Source of the DNA: CAYRFF01 sp964423575 | GTDB lineage: Bacteria > Bacteroidota > Bacteroidia > Chitinophagales > Saprospiraceae | Direction: 5' to 3' | Length of the DNA: 64,000 nucleotides | NCBI GenBank assembly: GCA_964423575.1 | Contig: CAYRFF010000013.1 | Span: 1-64,000 of the forward strand | In this document: positions 37,030 through 45,323 of the stretch, piece by piece | How positions within the stretch are numbered: the stretch's first letter is position 1 | Layout: every line of letters starts with the position of its first letter | Position numbers and translations under genes: made by a program | The notes under the pieces: model-generated | The model's database searches: none | The model's input: only the letters and a program-made list of their open reading frames with translations | Told to the model about the DNA's origin: nothing

Positions 37030-38226
37030 TTATTCGATAATTTCTGTCACCTGTCCAGCTCCAATAGTACGACCCCCTTCTCTGATTGCAAAACGCAATC
37101 CTTTCTCCAATGCAATCTGAGTAATCAGTTTCACTTCAAGTGAAACGTTATCACCAGGCATTACCATTTCAACTCCAGCAGGCAAATGAACATCACCAGT
37201 TACGTCAGTAGTTCTGAAGTAAAACTGAGGTCTATACCCGTTAAAGAAAGGCTTATGTCGTCCACCCTCGTCCTTGCTAAGTACGTAAACTTCGCACTTG
37301 AAGTGTGAGTGAGGAGTTACTGAACCAGGCTTACAGATAACCTGTCCTCTTTCAATTTCGTTTTTGTCGATACCTCTCAGAAGAATACCGGCGTTATCAC
37401 CAGCCTCTCCACGATTAAGCAACTTACGGAACATCTCTACTCCAGTAACAGTTGACTTCAAAGGCTTCTCGCCTTTAGGCATCATACCTATAATCTCAAC
37501 CTCGTTACCTACCTCGATAATACCTCTCTCAATACGACCCGTGGCAACAGTACCACGTCCTGTAATTGAGAAAACGTCCTCGATAGGCATCAAGAATGGT
37601 TTGTCAATAATTCTTTCCGGCTCAGGAATATTAGCATCCACAGCAGCCATTAAGTCCTTTATAGCCTGAACATGAACTGGATCTCCTTCAAGAGCTTTAA
37701 GAGCTGAACCTTGAACGATTGCAGCGTTCTCGCCGTCAAATTCGTACTGATCCAGAAGATCTCTAATCTCCATTTCAACTAGTTCAAGCATCTCCTCGTC
37801 ATCAACAAGGTCAACTTTATTCATGAAAACAACGACACTCGGTACCCCTACCTGACGTGCAAGAAGAATGTGTTCTCTTGTCTGAGGCATAGGTCCGTCA
37901 GTTGCTGCAACTACGAGAATCGCTCCGTCCATCTGAGCAGCTCCCGTAACCATGTTCTTAACATAGTCAGCGTGTCCCGGACAGTCCACGTGAGCGTAGT
38001 GACGGTTTTCTGTTTCATACTCTACGTGAGAAGTATTAATTGTAATTCCTCTCTCCTTTTCTTCAGGAGCAGCATCTATCGCATCGTAGTCCATTTTCTT
38101 AGTAGTACCATCGCTGGACAACACGTGAGTTATCGCAGCAGTAGTAGTAGTCTTACCATGGTCAACGTGGCCGATAGTACCAATGTTGAGGTGTGGTTTG
38201 GATCTATCAAAAGTTTCCTTTGCCAT
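37030..38226 (-). CDS. tuf: Translation elongation factor Tu
   Basis: 398 residues. G1 GHVDHGKT at 19-26, switch I with APEEKERGITIN, G3 DCPGH, G4 NKVD and the C-terminal beta domains are all intact. EF-Tu brings aminoacyl-tRNA to the ribosome. Residues about 36-48 (SSDGTTKKMDYDA) differ from the form I would expect in many Bacteroidota, but lie in a variable loop. The gene is placed between a four-tRNA cluster and tRNA-Trp, and is likely driven by the promoter at 38875-38906. There is no Shine-Dalgarno sequence before the ATG. Confidence 0.99.
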   Translation of the reverse strand: MAKETFDRSKPHLNIGTIGHVDHGKTTTTAAITHVLSSDGTTKKMDYDAIDAAPEEKERGITINTSHVEYETENRHYAHVDCPGHADYVKNMVTGAAQMDGAILVVAATDGPMPQTREHILLARQVGVPSVVVFMNKVDLVDDEEMLELVEMEIRDLLDQYEFDGENAAIVQGSALKALEGDPVHVQAIKDLMAAVDANIPEPERIIDKPFLMPIEDVFSITGRGTVATGRIERGIIEVGNEVEIIGMMPKGEKPLKSTVTGVEMFRKLLNRGEAGDNAGILLRGIDKNEIERGQVICKPGSVTPHSHFKCEVYVLSKDEGGRHKPFFNGYRPQFYFRTTDVTGDVHLPAGVEMVMPGDNVSLEVKLITQIALEKGLRFAIREGGRTIGAGQVTEIIE

Positions 38227-38275
38227 CGGTCAATGATTTTAATTAATTTAAATAATAGTTTTACTGATTACTCTG

Positions 38276-38347
<72 letters not shown>

Positions 38348-38447
38348 AGTGAGCTTTTATTCACCGCATTCATTCAGTGTTGAACAAGTTACTGTCTTCT
38401 TTCACAACGCTTCGGAATAATCATCTGATCTGCAAAAGAAAACATAG

Positions 38448-38520
38448 AGCGGGAGACGAGGCTCGAACCCGCAACCTTCAGCTTGGAAGGCTGATGCTCT
38501 ACCAATTGAGCTACTCCCGC
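38448..38520 (-). tRNA. tRNA-Gly (anticodon TCC)
   Basis: 73 bases on the minus strand. Acceptor stem GCGGGAG pairs with CTCCCGC; the anticodon loop CTTCCAA gives TCC. CCA is not encoded. Third tRNA of the cluster upstream of tuf. Confidence 0.97.
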
Positions 38521-38544
38521 TTATGAATAAAACTACACTGAGTG

Positions 38545-38627
38545 TGGGGATGGTAGGATTCGAACCTACTCAGCTAAAAGCACTAGATTTACAGTCTAGC
38601 CCGACTCTCCCACTCCGGCGCATCCCC
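38545..38627 (-). tRNA. tRNA-Tyr (anticodon GTA)
   Basis: 83 bases on the minus strand, a class II tRNA with a long variable arm. Acceptor stem GGGGATG pairs with CATCCCC; the anticodon loop CTGTAAA gives GTA. CCA is not encoded. Confidence 0.96.
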
Positions 38628-38687
38628 CTATTATGAAAAACAGCACTCGATGCAGTTCCATTTATTGTGATTCTTGTTAATGATGTG

Positions 38688-38760
38688 AGCCAACAGAGGG
38701 ACTCGAACCCCCGACCGGCTGATTACAAATCAGCTGCTCTACCAACTGAGCTATGTTGGC
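38688..38760 (-). tRNA. tRNA-Thr (anticodon TGT)
   Basis: 73 bases on the minus strand, the first gene after the cluster promoter. Acceptor stem GCCAACA pairs with TGTTGGC; the anticodon loop TTTGTAA gives TGT. CCA is not encoded. Confidence 0.97.
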
Positions 38761-38874
38761 TTATTTATATTTATTCAAAATCATTAACCTCAATCACTTA
38801 CTTTAATCCTTAATTAAAGCTTGTTCTTTCAACTTGTACAATAACACTGACAGAACATTTTCTGAAAGCGATTG

Positions 38875-38906
38875 CAAAGATAATTCTTTATCTCGTAATT
38901 ACAAAA
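38875..38906 (-). promoter_or_regulatory. Promoter of the tRNA-tuf-rpo transcription unit
   Basis: On the minus strand TTTTG is followed after 19 bases by TATCTTTG, a full match to the Bacteroidota sigma-A pattern (TTG, 19-20 bases, TAnnTTTG). The predicted start is near 38868, about 108 bases before the first tRNA. It lies in the gap after hpf, so it serves the tRNAs, tuf and what follows. Confidence 0.8.
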
Positions 38907-38973
38907 CACTTTTTGAAAATAAATTTAGACTATCTTCAAAAGTCACATATAATACGGCAAATATCAGTGTTAT

Positions 38974-39273
38974 TTAGTGTGTTCTTTGAGTATCTTTATG
39001 CTTAACCAATTGTTTTTTTAATGCTCCCAATAAACCGTCAAGTGCCGCCTCATAAGACCTGTCTGTCTTCTTTCCAAATATCACATCTCCAGGCACAGCC
39101 ATACTCACCTCAACTATCTTGTCATCTATCTGCTTATTAGCACCAACCTTTAAAGTTACCTTCGTTGATAAAATTCTATCGTGGAATTGTTCTAACTTCT
39201 CAAGTTTCTTAGTAATATGATCAATAAGTTTTTCATCAGGTGTAAAATGAACACTTTCAAACTGTATTTTCAT
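38974..39273 (-). CDS. hpf: Ribosome hibernation-promoting factor, short form
   Basis: 99 residues of the HPF/RaiA family: begins MKIQFESVHFTPDEKL, then a beta-alpha fold with VEVSMAVPGDVIFGKK and a basic C-terminal helix (LLGALKKQLVKHKD). It lacks the C-terminal dimerisation domain of long HPF, so it is the short type that binds the 30S decoding centre in resting cells. It follows xerC by 27 bases and precedes the tRNA-tuf promoter. Confidence 0.93.
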   Translation of the reverse strand: MKIQFESVHFTPDEKLIDHITKKLEKLEQFHDRILSTKVTLKVGANKQIDDKIVEVSMAVPGDVIFGKKTDRSYEAALDGLLGALKKQLVKHKDTQRTH

Positions 39274-39300
39274 AGGTTCACATTTAATTGATTAATAATT

Positions 39301-40203
39301 TTATTTCCCACTCTTAGGATGCGCTTGATTATATACTTTTTTCAATTGCTCGATCGAATTGTGTGTATATATCTGCGTCGCAGCAAGACTGGAGTGCCCA
39401 AGTAATTCTTTAACAGCATTCAAATCTGCTCCATGTTCCAACAGATGCGTTGCAAATGAATGCCTCAATATATGTGGACTCCTCTTACTTTTAAGAGTAA
39501 TTTTTTCTAGTTCTTTCCTTACTATGCTATAAACAGATTTAGGATACAACTTGTTCCTTTTTTCTGTAAAAAATAAGAAATCATTCCCTTGCTCCTCCAA
39601 AAGCTCTTCCCTCTCCTTTCTATACTCCTTCAACTCCTGAAGCAACTCTTCGCCTATCGGTATCATCCTCTCTTTATCGCCTTTCCCTCTCACCTTGATA
39701 AGCATATCTGCCATATCGATATCTGCCGGCCGCAAGTCTATAAGTTCGGCACGACGTATCCCGGTAAAATACAATAACTTTACTATGAGAATATCGCGCC
39801 GGGCAAAGAAATCATCCTTCTCTTTATCTATTTTCCTGAACAGCTTCTTCAGTGCTTCCTCCGGAATCACTTCTGGGAGATTACTTTCAATCTGCGGTGC
39901 CTCGACAAGCTCCATGGGGTTGTGATCTATTTCTCCACGCTTTCGCAAATATGAGAAAAGTGAACTCAGCGCACTCATCTTACGACGAATCGACTTCCCG
40001 GAAAGTCCACTCTCGCTGAGACTGACAATAAAAGACCTTACTTCATTCCTTCCTATTGCACGCCAATCGCCGGCCTCATAGGTTTCTTTAAAAAAAATAG
40101 CCGCTTGTGAAACGTCCGTTTCATAAGCGACTACTGTATGTGTCGAATATCTTTTTACAGATTTAAGATAACTTACCCAATCTCCGTACTCCATAAACTC
40201 CAA
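39301..40203 (-). CDS. xerC: Tyrosine recombinase XerC/XerD family
   Basis: 300 residues. N-terminal SAM-like DNA-binding domain (about 1-100) and a catalytic domain with all six expected residues: R150 (TGIRRAEL), K174 (GKGDKER), H244 and R247 (HILRHSF), H270 (LLGHSS) and Y279 (TQIYTH). Xer recombinases resolve chromosome dimers at dif. Placement between rpsU and hpf and the complete active site point to the housekeeping enzyme and not a mobile-element integrase. Which of XerC or XerD it is cannot be decided from sequence alone. Confidence 0.93.
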   Translation of the reverse strand: MEFMEYGDWVSYLKSVKRYSTHTVVAYETDVSQAAIFFKETYEAGDWRAIGRNEVRSFIVSLSESGLSGKSIRRKMSALSSLFSYLRKRGEIDHNPMELVEAPQIESNLPEVIPEEALKKLFRKIDKEKDDFFARRDILIVKLLYFTGIRRAELIDLRPADIDMADMLIKVRGKGDKERMIPIGEELLQELKEYRKEREELLEEQGNDFLFFTEKRNKLYPKSVYSIVRKELEKITLKSKRSPHILRHSFATHLLEHGADLNAVKELLGHSSLAATQIYTHNSIEQLKKVYNQAHPKSGK

Positions 40204-40237
40204 GATACGAAAAAATAGGCAAAACTTACCCCTAATC

Positions 40238-40426
40238 TTACTCTACACCAAATTTCTTTCTCTTGTACACCGCCTTCATCATCTCAGTACGGCGTTCCAC
40301 AGAAGGCTTGGTAAAATGCTTTCTTCTACGCACTTCTTTTAACACCCCCGCTCTTTCATACTTTCTTTTGTATTTCTTCAGAGCGCGATCGATTGACTCC
40401 CCTTCTTTTACATTTATTATAAGCAT
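40238..40426 (-). CDS. rpsU: 30S ribosomal protein S21 (bS21)
   Basis: 62 residues, very basic (KKYKRKYERAG; VRRRKHFTKPSVERR). bS21 sits near the 3' end of 16S rRNA, by the anti-Shine-Dalgarno. The gene has the only clear Shine-Dalgarno sequence that I noticed among the ribosomal protein genes of this window (see 40432-40438), and a short leader from a promoter at 40456-40486. It begins the rpsU-xerC-hpf run. Confidence 0.97.
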   Translation of the reverse strand: MLIINVKEGESIDRALKKYKRKYERAGVLKEVRRRKHFTKPSVERRTEMMKAVYKRKKFGVE

Positions 40427-40431
40427 ATAAA

Positions 40432-40438
40432 TCCTTTT
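40432..40438 (-). promoter_or_regulatory. Shine-Dalgarno sequence of rpsU
   Basis: AAAAGGA on the minus strand, 5 bases before the ATG. It matches the 5' part of the SD consensus (AAAGGA of AGAAAGGAGG). Neighbouring genes such as tuf, rplJ, rplL, rpoB and rpoC have none. In Flavobacterium an SD on rpsU is reported to allow control by bS21 itself. Confidence 0.55.
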
Positions 40439-40455
40439 ATATTTTTTATGGAGTG

Positions 40456-40486
40456 CAAAATTAACTTATTCTATGTAAACTTCCAA
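40456..40486 (-). promoter_or_regulatory. Promoter of rpsU
   Basis: TAATTTTG fits the TAnnTTTG -7 box, with TTG 20 bases upstream. Predicted start near 40449 gives a leader of about 23 bases holding only the SD. Confidence 0.6.
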
Positions 40487-40563
40487 CTTTTAAATAGAGA
40501 TTTATTAAAAAAGCTTGAAGAAGTAGATTTCACTCCGCTCTTTACTTGTACCTTACCCTTGCT

Positions 40564-41265
40564 TTAAAAGGTCAAGCCTACTCCAAGACTAAAGCTCAAA
40601 TTGTAATCATTGTCCTTTCTTATTTCCGTCAGGTTCAATATATACTTTTCATGTAAATCATTAGTTATGTCGGTTATTCCATGACTTATACGTAGATCAA
40701 CGTGAAATGCTCTACTCAACTGCAACATTAATCCGGCATTGGCACCTACTTCAAAACGGTTAAAGTTTGGATCTTTGGAATAGTCGGGAAAAATGCCTCC
40801 CTCATTGGCTCCAAGCCAATTAACTTTCTTTCCTTGTGCGGGATGAGTGCCTCCAAATGTCCCATTTGCACCTATCATATAGCCTATATTTACACCAACA
40901 TACGGCTTAAAGTTCCCTATATTGATAACTGCAAGCAAAGGCAGATTAATAAAGCTGAATGAATTAGCCACGTTAAAGTCTATTCCTAGAGGCTCGTATT
41001 TTTTAATACTCTTAGATGATCTCTGCTCATAGAGAAGTTCTCCTTGAAAGCCGATCAACGATTCATTTCCAGCTCTATAAAATATTCCGGCAGCAAACCC
41101 TGGCCCAAAGCTCGCTTCGTCAACTTTCGCACCATCGCTTGCAACCTCCGCCGGCCCATAAACGATTGAATAATTACCCATTACTTTAACTCCTAACTGC
41201 GCATTGGCCGTAGTCATTGATCCGATTACAAAGAAAAGGATCATTAATCCCATAAATTTTTTCAT
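40564..41265 (-). CDS. Outer-membrane beta-barrel protein (PorT-like fold)
   Basis: 233 residues with a signal peptide (about 1-22, ending ANAQ) and a series of amphipathic strands ending in SFSLGVGLTF, the usual C-terminal Phe of an outer-membrane barrel. The spacing of strands and the phrase FAAGIFYRAGN resemble the OMP_b-brl_2 group common in Bacteroidota. Function is unknown. It is a lone gene with about 140 bases before rpsU and 180 bases after rsgA. Confidence 0.72.
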   Translation of the reverse strand: MKKFMGLMILFFVIGSMTTANAQLGVKVMGNYSIVYGPAEVASDGAKVDEASFGPGFAAGIFYRAGNESLIGFQGELLYEQRSSKSIKKYEPLGIDFNVANSFSFINLPLLAVINIGNFKPYVGVNIGYMIGANGTFGGTHPAQGKKVNWLGANEGGIFPDYSKDPNFNRFEVGANAGLMLQLSRAFHVDLRISHGITDITNDLHEKYILNLTEIRKDNDYNLSFSLGVGLTF

Positions 41266-41446
41266 CTTAAATTTTATTTATAAAAAATTATCAAATCTGC
41301 CTCAGATACTTTCTCTTCACTTCCCTACAAGTGTATTTATATATTAAATACGGTATGTGTAATTGGTTTCAATCAAGTTTAGTTTTTCAACATGGCAGTT
41401 TTTTGCTTATTCTGCTTTCAGTTATGGACAGACTGTCATTTAATCA

Positions 41447-42394
41447 TTAATAATCACGAGGTCTTTCCCACTTATTTTGCTCGGAGATTTCGTCGATAAT
41501 GTTGAGGTATGAAAAATATCGCAGACTGCTGATTTCTCCGTCTTCTACAGCCTGTTTGACAGCACAATTTGGTTCATTAATATGCGTACAATCGGCGTAT
41601 CTACACTCTCTGCTGTATTCAAATAGTTCCCGGAAATTATGGCGTACATCTTGCTCGGTAAGGTTATTAAAACTCAGTGTTTTAATTCCCGGTGTATCAA
41701 TCACCTTGGTAGTTTCATCCAGTGAATACATTTCAGCAAATGTCGTTGTATGTTTTCCCTTCCCGGTATATGAAGACAAATCTCCTGTTTCTATGTTTAG
41801 CCCCGGAGATAATTTATTCAACAAAGTTGATTTACCCACTCCAGATTGCCCGCTTACAAGTGTTATCTTACCGGCAAGAATTGCTTTTACGCTACCCAGA
41901 TCTTCATCGTCTATTGCCGAAAGGGACATAACCTTATAGTCTAAATCGGTATAAATAGCATTGAGATATTCATATTCCATCCAGTTATCCTCTGAATAAA
42001 GATCCGCTTTGTTAAATATTATTGTGACTGGAATATCATGGGGCTCTGTCATCAAAAGAAATCTATCGATGAAGCCCGGCTTGAGATTAGGCTCGACTAT
42101 GGTAGTAAGAAGAATTGCCTGATCTATATTACTTGCAAGGAGATGTAATGAGTGTTTTTTACGTGGAGATTGTCGAACAACATAGTTTTTCCGATCCCCA
42201 ATCTTAGTTATAAGCCCGTGATTCTCTTCATTATCTTCCAATTCAAAATGAACTACGTCCCCTACGGCAACCGGATTGGTAAGAGTTTTGCCCATAAGTC
42301 GGAACTTACCCCTGATGCGACAAAAATACTTCTGCTTATCCTCTGTCTCGACCTGATACCAGCTACCGGTTGATTTCGTTACTATTCCTTTCAT
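41447..42394 (-). CDS. rsgA: Ribosome small subunit-dependent GTPase A
   Basis: 315 residues, circularly permuted GTPase: an N-terminal OB domain (about 1-75), then G4 NKAD, G1 GQSGVGKST, and G3 DTPG in that order, and a C-terminal zinc segment CRYADCTHINEPNCAV with Cys-Cys-His-Cys. RsgA acts late in 30S assembly. Its ATG overlaps the stop of the upstream GGGP synthase homologue by 4 bases, so they are co-translated. Motifs and length are normal. Confidence 0.97.
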   Translation of the reverse strand: MKGIVTKSTGSWYQVETEDKQKYFCRIRGKFRLMGKTLTNPVAVGDVVHFELEDNEENHGLITKIGDRKNYVVRQSPRKKHSLHLLASNIDQAILLTTIVEPNLKPGFIDRFLLMTEPHDIPVTIIFNKADLYSEDNWMEYEYLNAIYTDLDYKVMSLSAIDDEDLGSVKAILAGKITLVSGQSGVGKSTLLNKLSPGLNIETGDLSSYTGKGKHTTTFAEMYSLDETTKVIDTPGIKTLSFNNLTEQDVRHNFRELFEYSRECRYADCTHINEPNCAVKQAVEDGEISSLRYFSYLNIIDEISEQNKWERPRDY

Positions 42395-43155
42395 TGAAAT
42401 TGAGCGCGCGTCTTGTGTATATATTCTGCAAATTCTTGCAATCTGTCCGGTTCTTTTTCCACCACATCTCCTATTACGACTAAATCCCCTCCGGCCTTAT
42501 AAGCTGCATCCAATTGTCCAACAGTTTTGATACCTCCACCGATGATTATCGGGATTTCTACTGCGTCACTGACAGCTGATATAATTTTGGAACTGACGGG
42601 ATGAATTGCTCCACTTCCCGCATCCAGAAAAATCACTTTATGGCCCAGCATTTCGCCGGCCATCGCCGTAGCTGCAGCTATTACCGGCTTATCTCGAGGA
42701 ATGGGAAAGGAATTGCTTATATAGGAAGCTGTTGTAGGGTTTCCACCATCAATATTCATATATCCCGTAGAAATTACCTCTAGGTTTAGCTTTTTAATGT
42801 ATGGAGCTGCAACCACTTGCTGTCCTATGAGCATGTCTGCATTTCTTCCTGAAATAAGGCTTAAAAATAGGATAGCGTCAGCTTCCGGACTTAGTTGATG
42901 ATAACTTCCCGGAAAAATTATACAGGGAATATCACACTCGTTTTTAATCCTTCTTATGGTTTTATCCATTACATCATCAGCAATAAGACTTCCACCAATA
43001 AAAAAATAGTCAATTTTTGCCTTTTGCGCGCGGGATATCAGATAATCCACAGAATCCATATCAAGTCCATCCGGGTCTATCAATACGGCCAGTTGTTTTT
43101 TACCTTCCAGTGAACGCTGTAATATTTCAGAATAAATACTCTCCATAGAATTCAA
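42391..43155 (-). CDS. Geranylgeranylglyceryl phosphate synthase family protein
   Basis: 254 residues, TIM-barrel of the PcrB/GGGPS family: LAVLIDPDGLD near the start, FFIGGSLI, IIFPGSYHQLS, and phosphate-binding IIGGGIKT and GGDLVVIGDVVE near the C-terminus. In archaea GGGPS makes the ether bond of membrane lipids from glycerol-1-phosphate; homologues of the so-called group II are known in Bacteroidota. Which prenyl donor this one uses, and what the product does, is not shown. It lies upstream of rsgA with a 4-base overlap. Confidence 0.88.
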   Translation of the reverse strand: MNSMESIYSEILQRSLEGKKQLAVLIDPDGLDMDSVDYLISRAQKAKIDYFFIGGSLIADDVMDKTIRRIKNECDIPCIIFPGSYHQLSPEADAILFLSLISGRNADMLIGQQVVAAPYIKKLNLEVISTGYMNIDGGNPTTASYISNSFPIPRDKPVIAAATAMAGEMLGHKVIFLDAGSGAIHPVSSKIISAVSDAVEIPIIIGGGIKTVGQLDAAYKAGGDLVVIGDVVEKEPDRLQEFAEYIHKTRAQFQ

Positions 43156-43259
43156 TACATTAGCTAAAATACCTAAACTTTCACTTTTTTCAAGTTTAAG
43201 TGCCAGACAAACATTATTATTAAGGAATTGCGTTGCATTTTACAATATTTATCCTACCA

Positions 43260-44255
43260 CTAAACAGTTTGCTTAAGACTTATTTTCAACTGTTCTTCCT
43301 CCGGGAAATTCCCGGTCAATTCACCTATATTGTAACTATTTCTACGCGGCGAGGTTCGGCTTACAAGTTCTGCTAAAAATCCGGTCAGGAATAGTTGTGC
43401 TCCTATAATAAGCAACAATATCCCAAAGAAAAACAATGGACGCTCGTTAATGCCTCCTATTTTGTGGTAAACTTTCTCAATCGTTAAATACACCAATATC
43501 AGGAAACCTAGCAAGAAAGAGAGAACTCCCAGAGTACCAAATAAGTGCATCGGGCGCTTACCAAATTTTCCAACAAAAAACAACGATAGCAAATCCAGGA
43601 ATCCCGTAATCAGTCGACTCATCCCAAACTTTGATTTTCCGTGCTTTCTCGCCTGATGCTGTACGACCTTTTCACCTATCTTAGAGAAACCCGCCCACTT
43701 AGCAATTACCGGGATATAACGGTGCATTTCTCCGTATACTTCTATGGACTTTACTACTTCATTTCTATATGCTTTCAAGCCGCAATTAAAATCATTCAGT
43801 GGGATTCCACTTACCCAGCGGGTGACTCTGTTAAAAAACTTGGAAGGTAGTGTCTTTCCGATGGGGTCATGCCTCTCCTTTTTCCATCCCGAAATCAGAT
43901 CATAATCTCCTTCCATAATCATTGAATACAAGTCAGGAATTTCTTCAGGGCTATCCTGCAGATCAGCATCCATTGTAACAACCACATCTCCTGTAGAATA
44001 TCCAAATCCAACATTCAGTGCAGCTGATTTCCCATAATTACGCCTAAACTTAATTCCTTTTACTGTAGCTTGTTTTCTAGACAGCTCGTCTATAACCTCC
44101 CAGGTTCCATCGTCACTCCCATCATCAATAATCAGAACTTCATAAGTGAATTGATTTGCTTGCATAACTCTGTCAATCCATTCCGTCAATTCAGGAAGAG
44201 ATTCATGCTCATTATAAGCCGGAACAACTACAGTTACATCTATCTGCTTACTCAT
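43260..44255 (-). CDS. Glycosyltransferase family 2, DPM1/GtrB-like
   Basis: 331 residues. GT-A catalytic domain with VVPAYNEHESLPEL at about 10-23, nucleotide-binding LIIDDGSDDGT, and the D-x-D segment TMDADLQDSP at about 94-103. Two membrane helices near the C-terminus (about 235-260 and 272-298) anchor it in the inner membrane. Related enzymes move a sugar to a polyprenyl phosphate. It is the last gene of the BatA/PyrC-like/DUF4199 operon, 6 bases after the previous gene. Donor and acceptor are not known. Confidence 0.88.
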   Translation of the reverse strand: MSKQIDVTVVVPAYNEHESLPELTEWIDRVMQANQFTYEVLIIDDGSDDGTWEVIDELSRKQATVKGIKFRRNYGKSAALNVGFGYSTGDVVVTMDADLQDSPEEIPDLYSMIMEGDYDLISGWKKERHDPIGKTLPSKFFNRVTRWVSGIPLNDFNCGLKAYRNEVVKSIEVYGEMHRYIPVIAKWAGFSKIGEKVVQHQARKHGKSKFGMSRLITGFLDLLSLFFVGKFGKRPMHLFGTLGVLSFLLGFLILVYLTIEKVYHKIGGINERPLFFFGILLLIIGAQLFLTGFLAELVSRTSPRRNSYNIGELTGNFPEEEQLKISLKQTV

Positions 44256-44261
44256 TTGGCC

Positions 44262-44777
44262 TTAATTTGCGTCAAAATAGGGTTTCTCCTTCAACATATA
44301 TGCGATAAGTGCTGAAACCAGGAAGCCGAAAATCAATCCTTGTGCATAGCTAAAGATTGTACTGCCTATGGTCATCCCATAATCATACTCCTTTGCAAGT
44401 ATAAATTCGGCGGAAGTTTCATCTCCACCTCTGTATTTGAGGACAAAGTCCATCGCCTGCTGTCTCTGTATCTCCTGCAAGTCAGGATCCACATAATTAA
44501 ACATTATAAAGAGGAAAATATAACTGAGCAGATTTCCCACTACATACACTGTAAACCCGGTCTTAAGCAAGCTTTTGAAATCGGCTAATTCCTGTTCTCC
44601 GCTTCTGGCGTGTAACATTGCGAGAATAATAAAGAAAATCAGAATAAAAGTACTTACCCAAAAGACCATAGAGCCAAGGAACAATTCAGCACTCCGGGAA
44701 TACATCGCAAGTGAAAACAAAATCGATGCGACTCCTCCGGCCAATCCATATAAAATGTCTCTGTTTAAGGTTTTCAT
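44262..44777 (-). CDS. DUF4199 membrane protein, second copy
   Basis: 171 residues with four hydrophobic segments (about 9-28, 33-53, 69-93 and 138-161), matching the layout of DUF4199 inner-membrane proteins. The loop between helices 3 and 4 is charged (DPDLQEIQRQQAMDF). No function is known for the family. It overlaps the upstream DUF4199 gene by 4 bases and is followed after 6 bases by the glycosyltransferase. It appears to be a diverged duplicate of its neighbour. Confidence 0.75.
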   Translation of the reverse strand: MKTLNRDILYGLAGGVASILFSLAMYSRSAELFLGSMVFWVSTFILIFFIILAMLHARSGEQELADFKSLLKTGFTVYVVGNLLSYIFLFIMFNYVDPDLQEIQRQQAMDFVLKYRGGDETSAEFILAKEYDYGMTIGSTIFSYAQGLIFGFLVSALIAYMLKEKPYFDAN

Positions 44778-45322
44778 ACTACTTCTTCGGGAAAATTATT
44801 CTGTGTATCACTCTTATAATATGCTGCTATCCCCACTGAAAGGATGATCCCTCCAATGATATAAGATCCGACGGAAAGCATAGTTATAAAACCTGGTGAC
44901 AAGATAGTATCTATCAATCCGCTCATCTCCTCTATCATCTCATCATCCATATTTTGCAGGCTTGTTTCCTTAGCCTCATTATAAAGGTTCGGATTCACCT
45001 TAGTCAGATAATAATACAGATATATTCCGTAAGCCGATGCAGCTATAAGAGAAGTCATAGCTCCGGTTTTTACCCCGTCGATTATTTTAAGAATACCATT
45101 CTGCATCGTTTTCCTTTCCTTAATCGCCTGAACCAGAAACCATACAGAAAGAATTGTCACCCCAAGGCCCAGTATGGAGTTGATAAAACTTATTTTCCCT
45201 TCTGCACCTACCAGGTATGCAAGTAAGCCCCAGATGATATTTATCCCGGCGATAATCAATCCGTATTTAAGTGCCAGACCGGAAAATGATTCGGTACTGC
45301 GGGGTGAACTATGTATTTCCAT
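44774..45322 (-). CDS. DUF4199 membrane protein, first copy
   Basis: 182 residues with four membrane segments (about 18-38, 45-65, 83-107 and 144-168), the DUF4199 pattern. The loop before the last helix reads NPNLYNEAKETSLQ then an acidic run. It follows the dihydroorotase-like gene by 1 base and overlaps the next DUF4199 gene by 4. The pair is likely the result of an old tandem duplication; similar spacing of helices supports this, although identity is low. Confidence 0.75.
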   Translation of the reverse strand: MEIHSSPRSTESFSGLALKYGLIIAGINIIWGLLAYLVGAEGKISFINSILGLGVTILSVWFLVQAIKERKTMQNGILKIIDGVKTGAMTSLIAASAYGIYLYYYLTKVNPNLYNEAKETSLQNMDDEMIEEMSGLIDTILSPGFITMLSVGSYIIGGIILSVGIAAYYKSDTQNNFPEEVV

Positions 45323-45323
45323 A

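Noticed and set aside
39301..40203. Tyrosine recombinase as a sign of a mobile element
   Set aside because: It sits in the conserved rpsU-xerC-hpf order with no att sites or cargo, so it is the housekeeping Xer enzyme.
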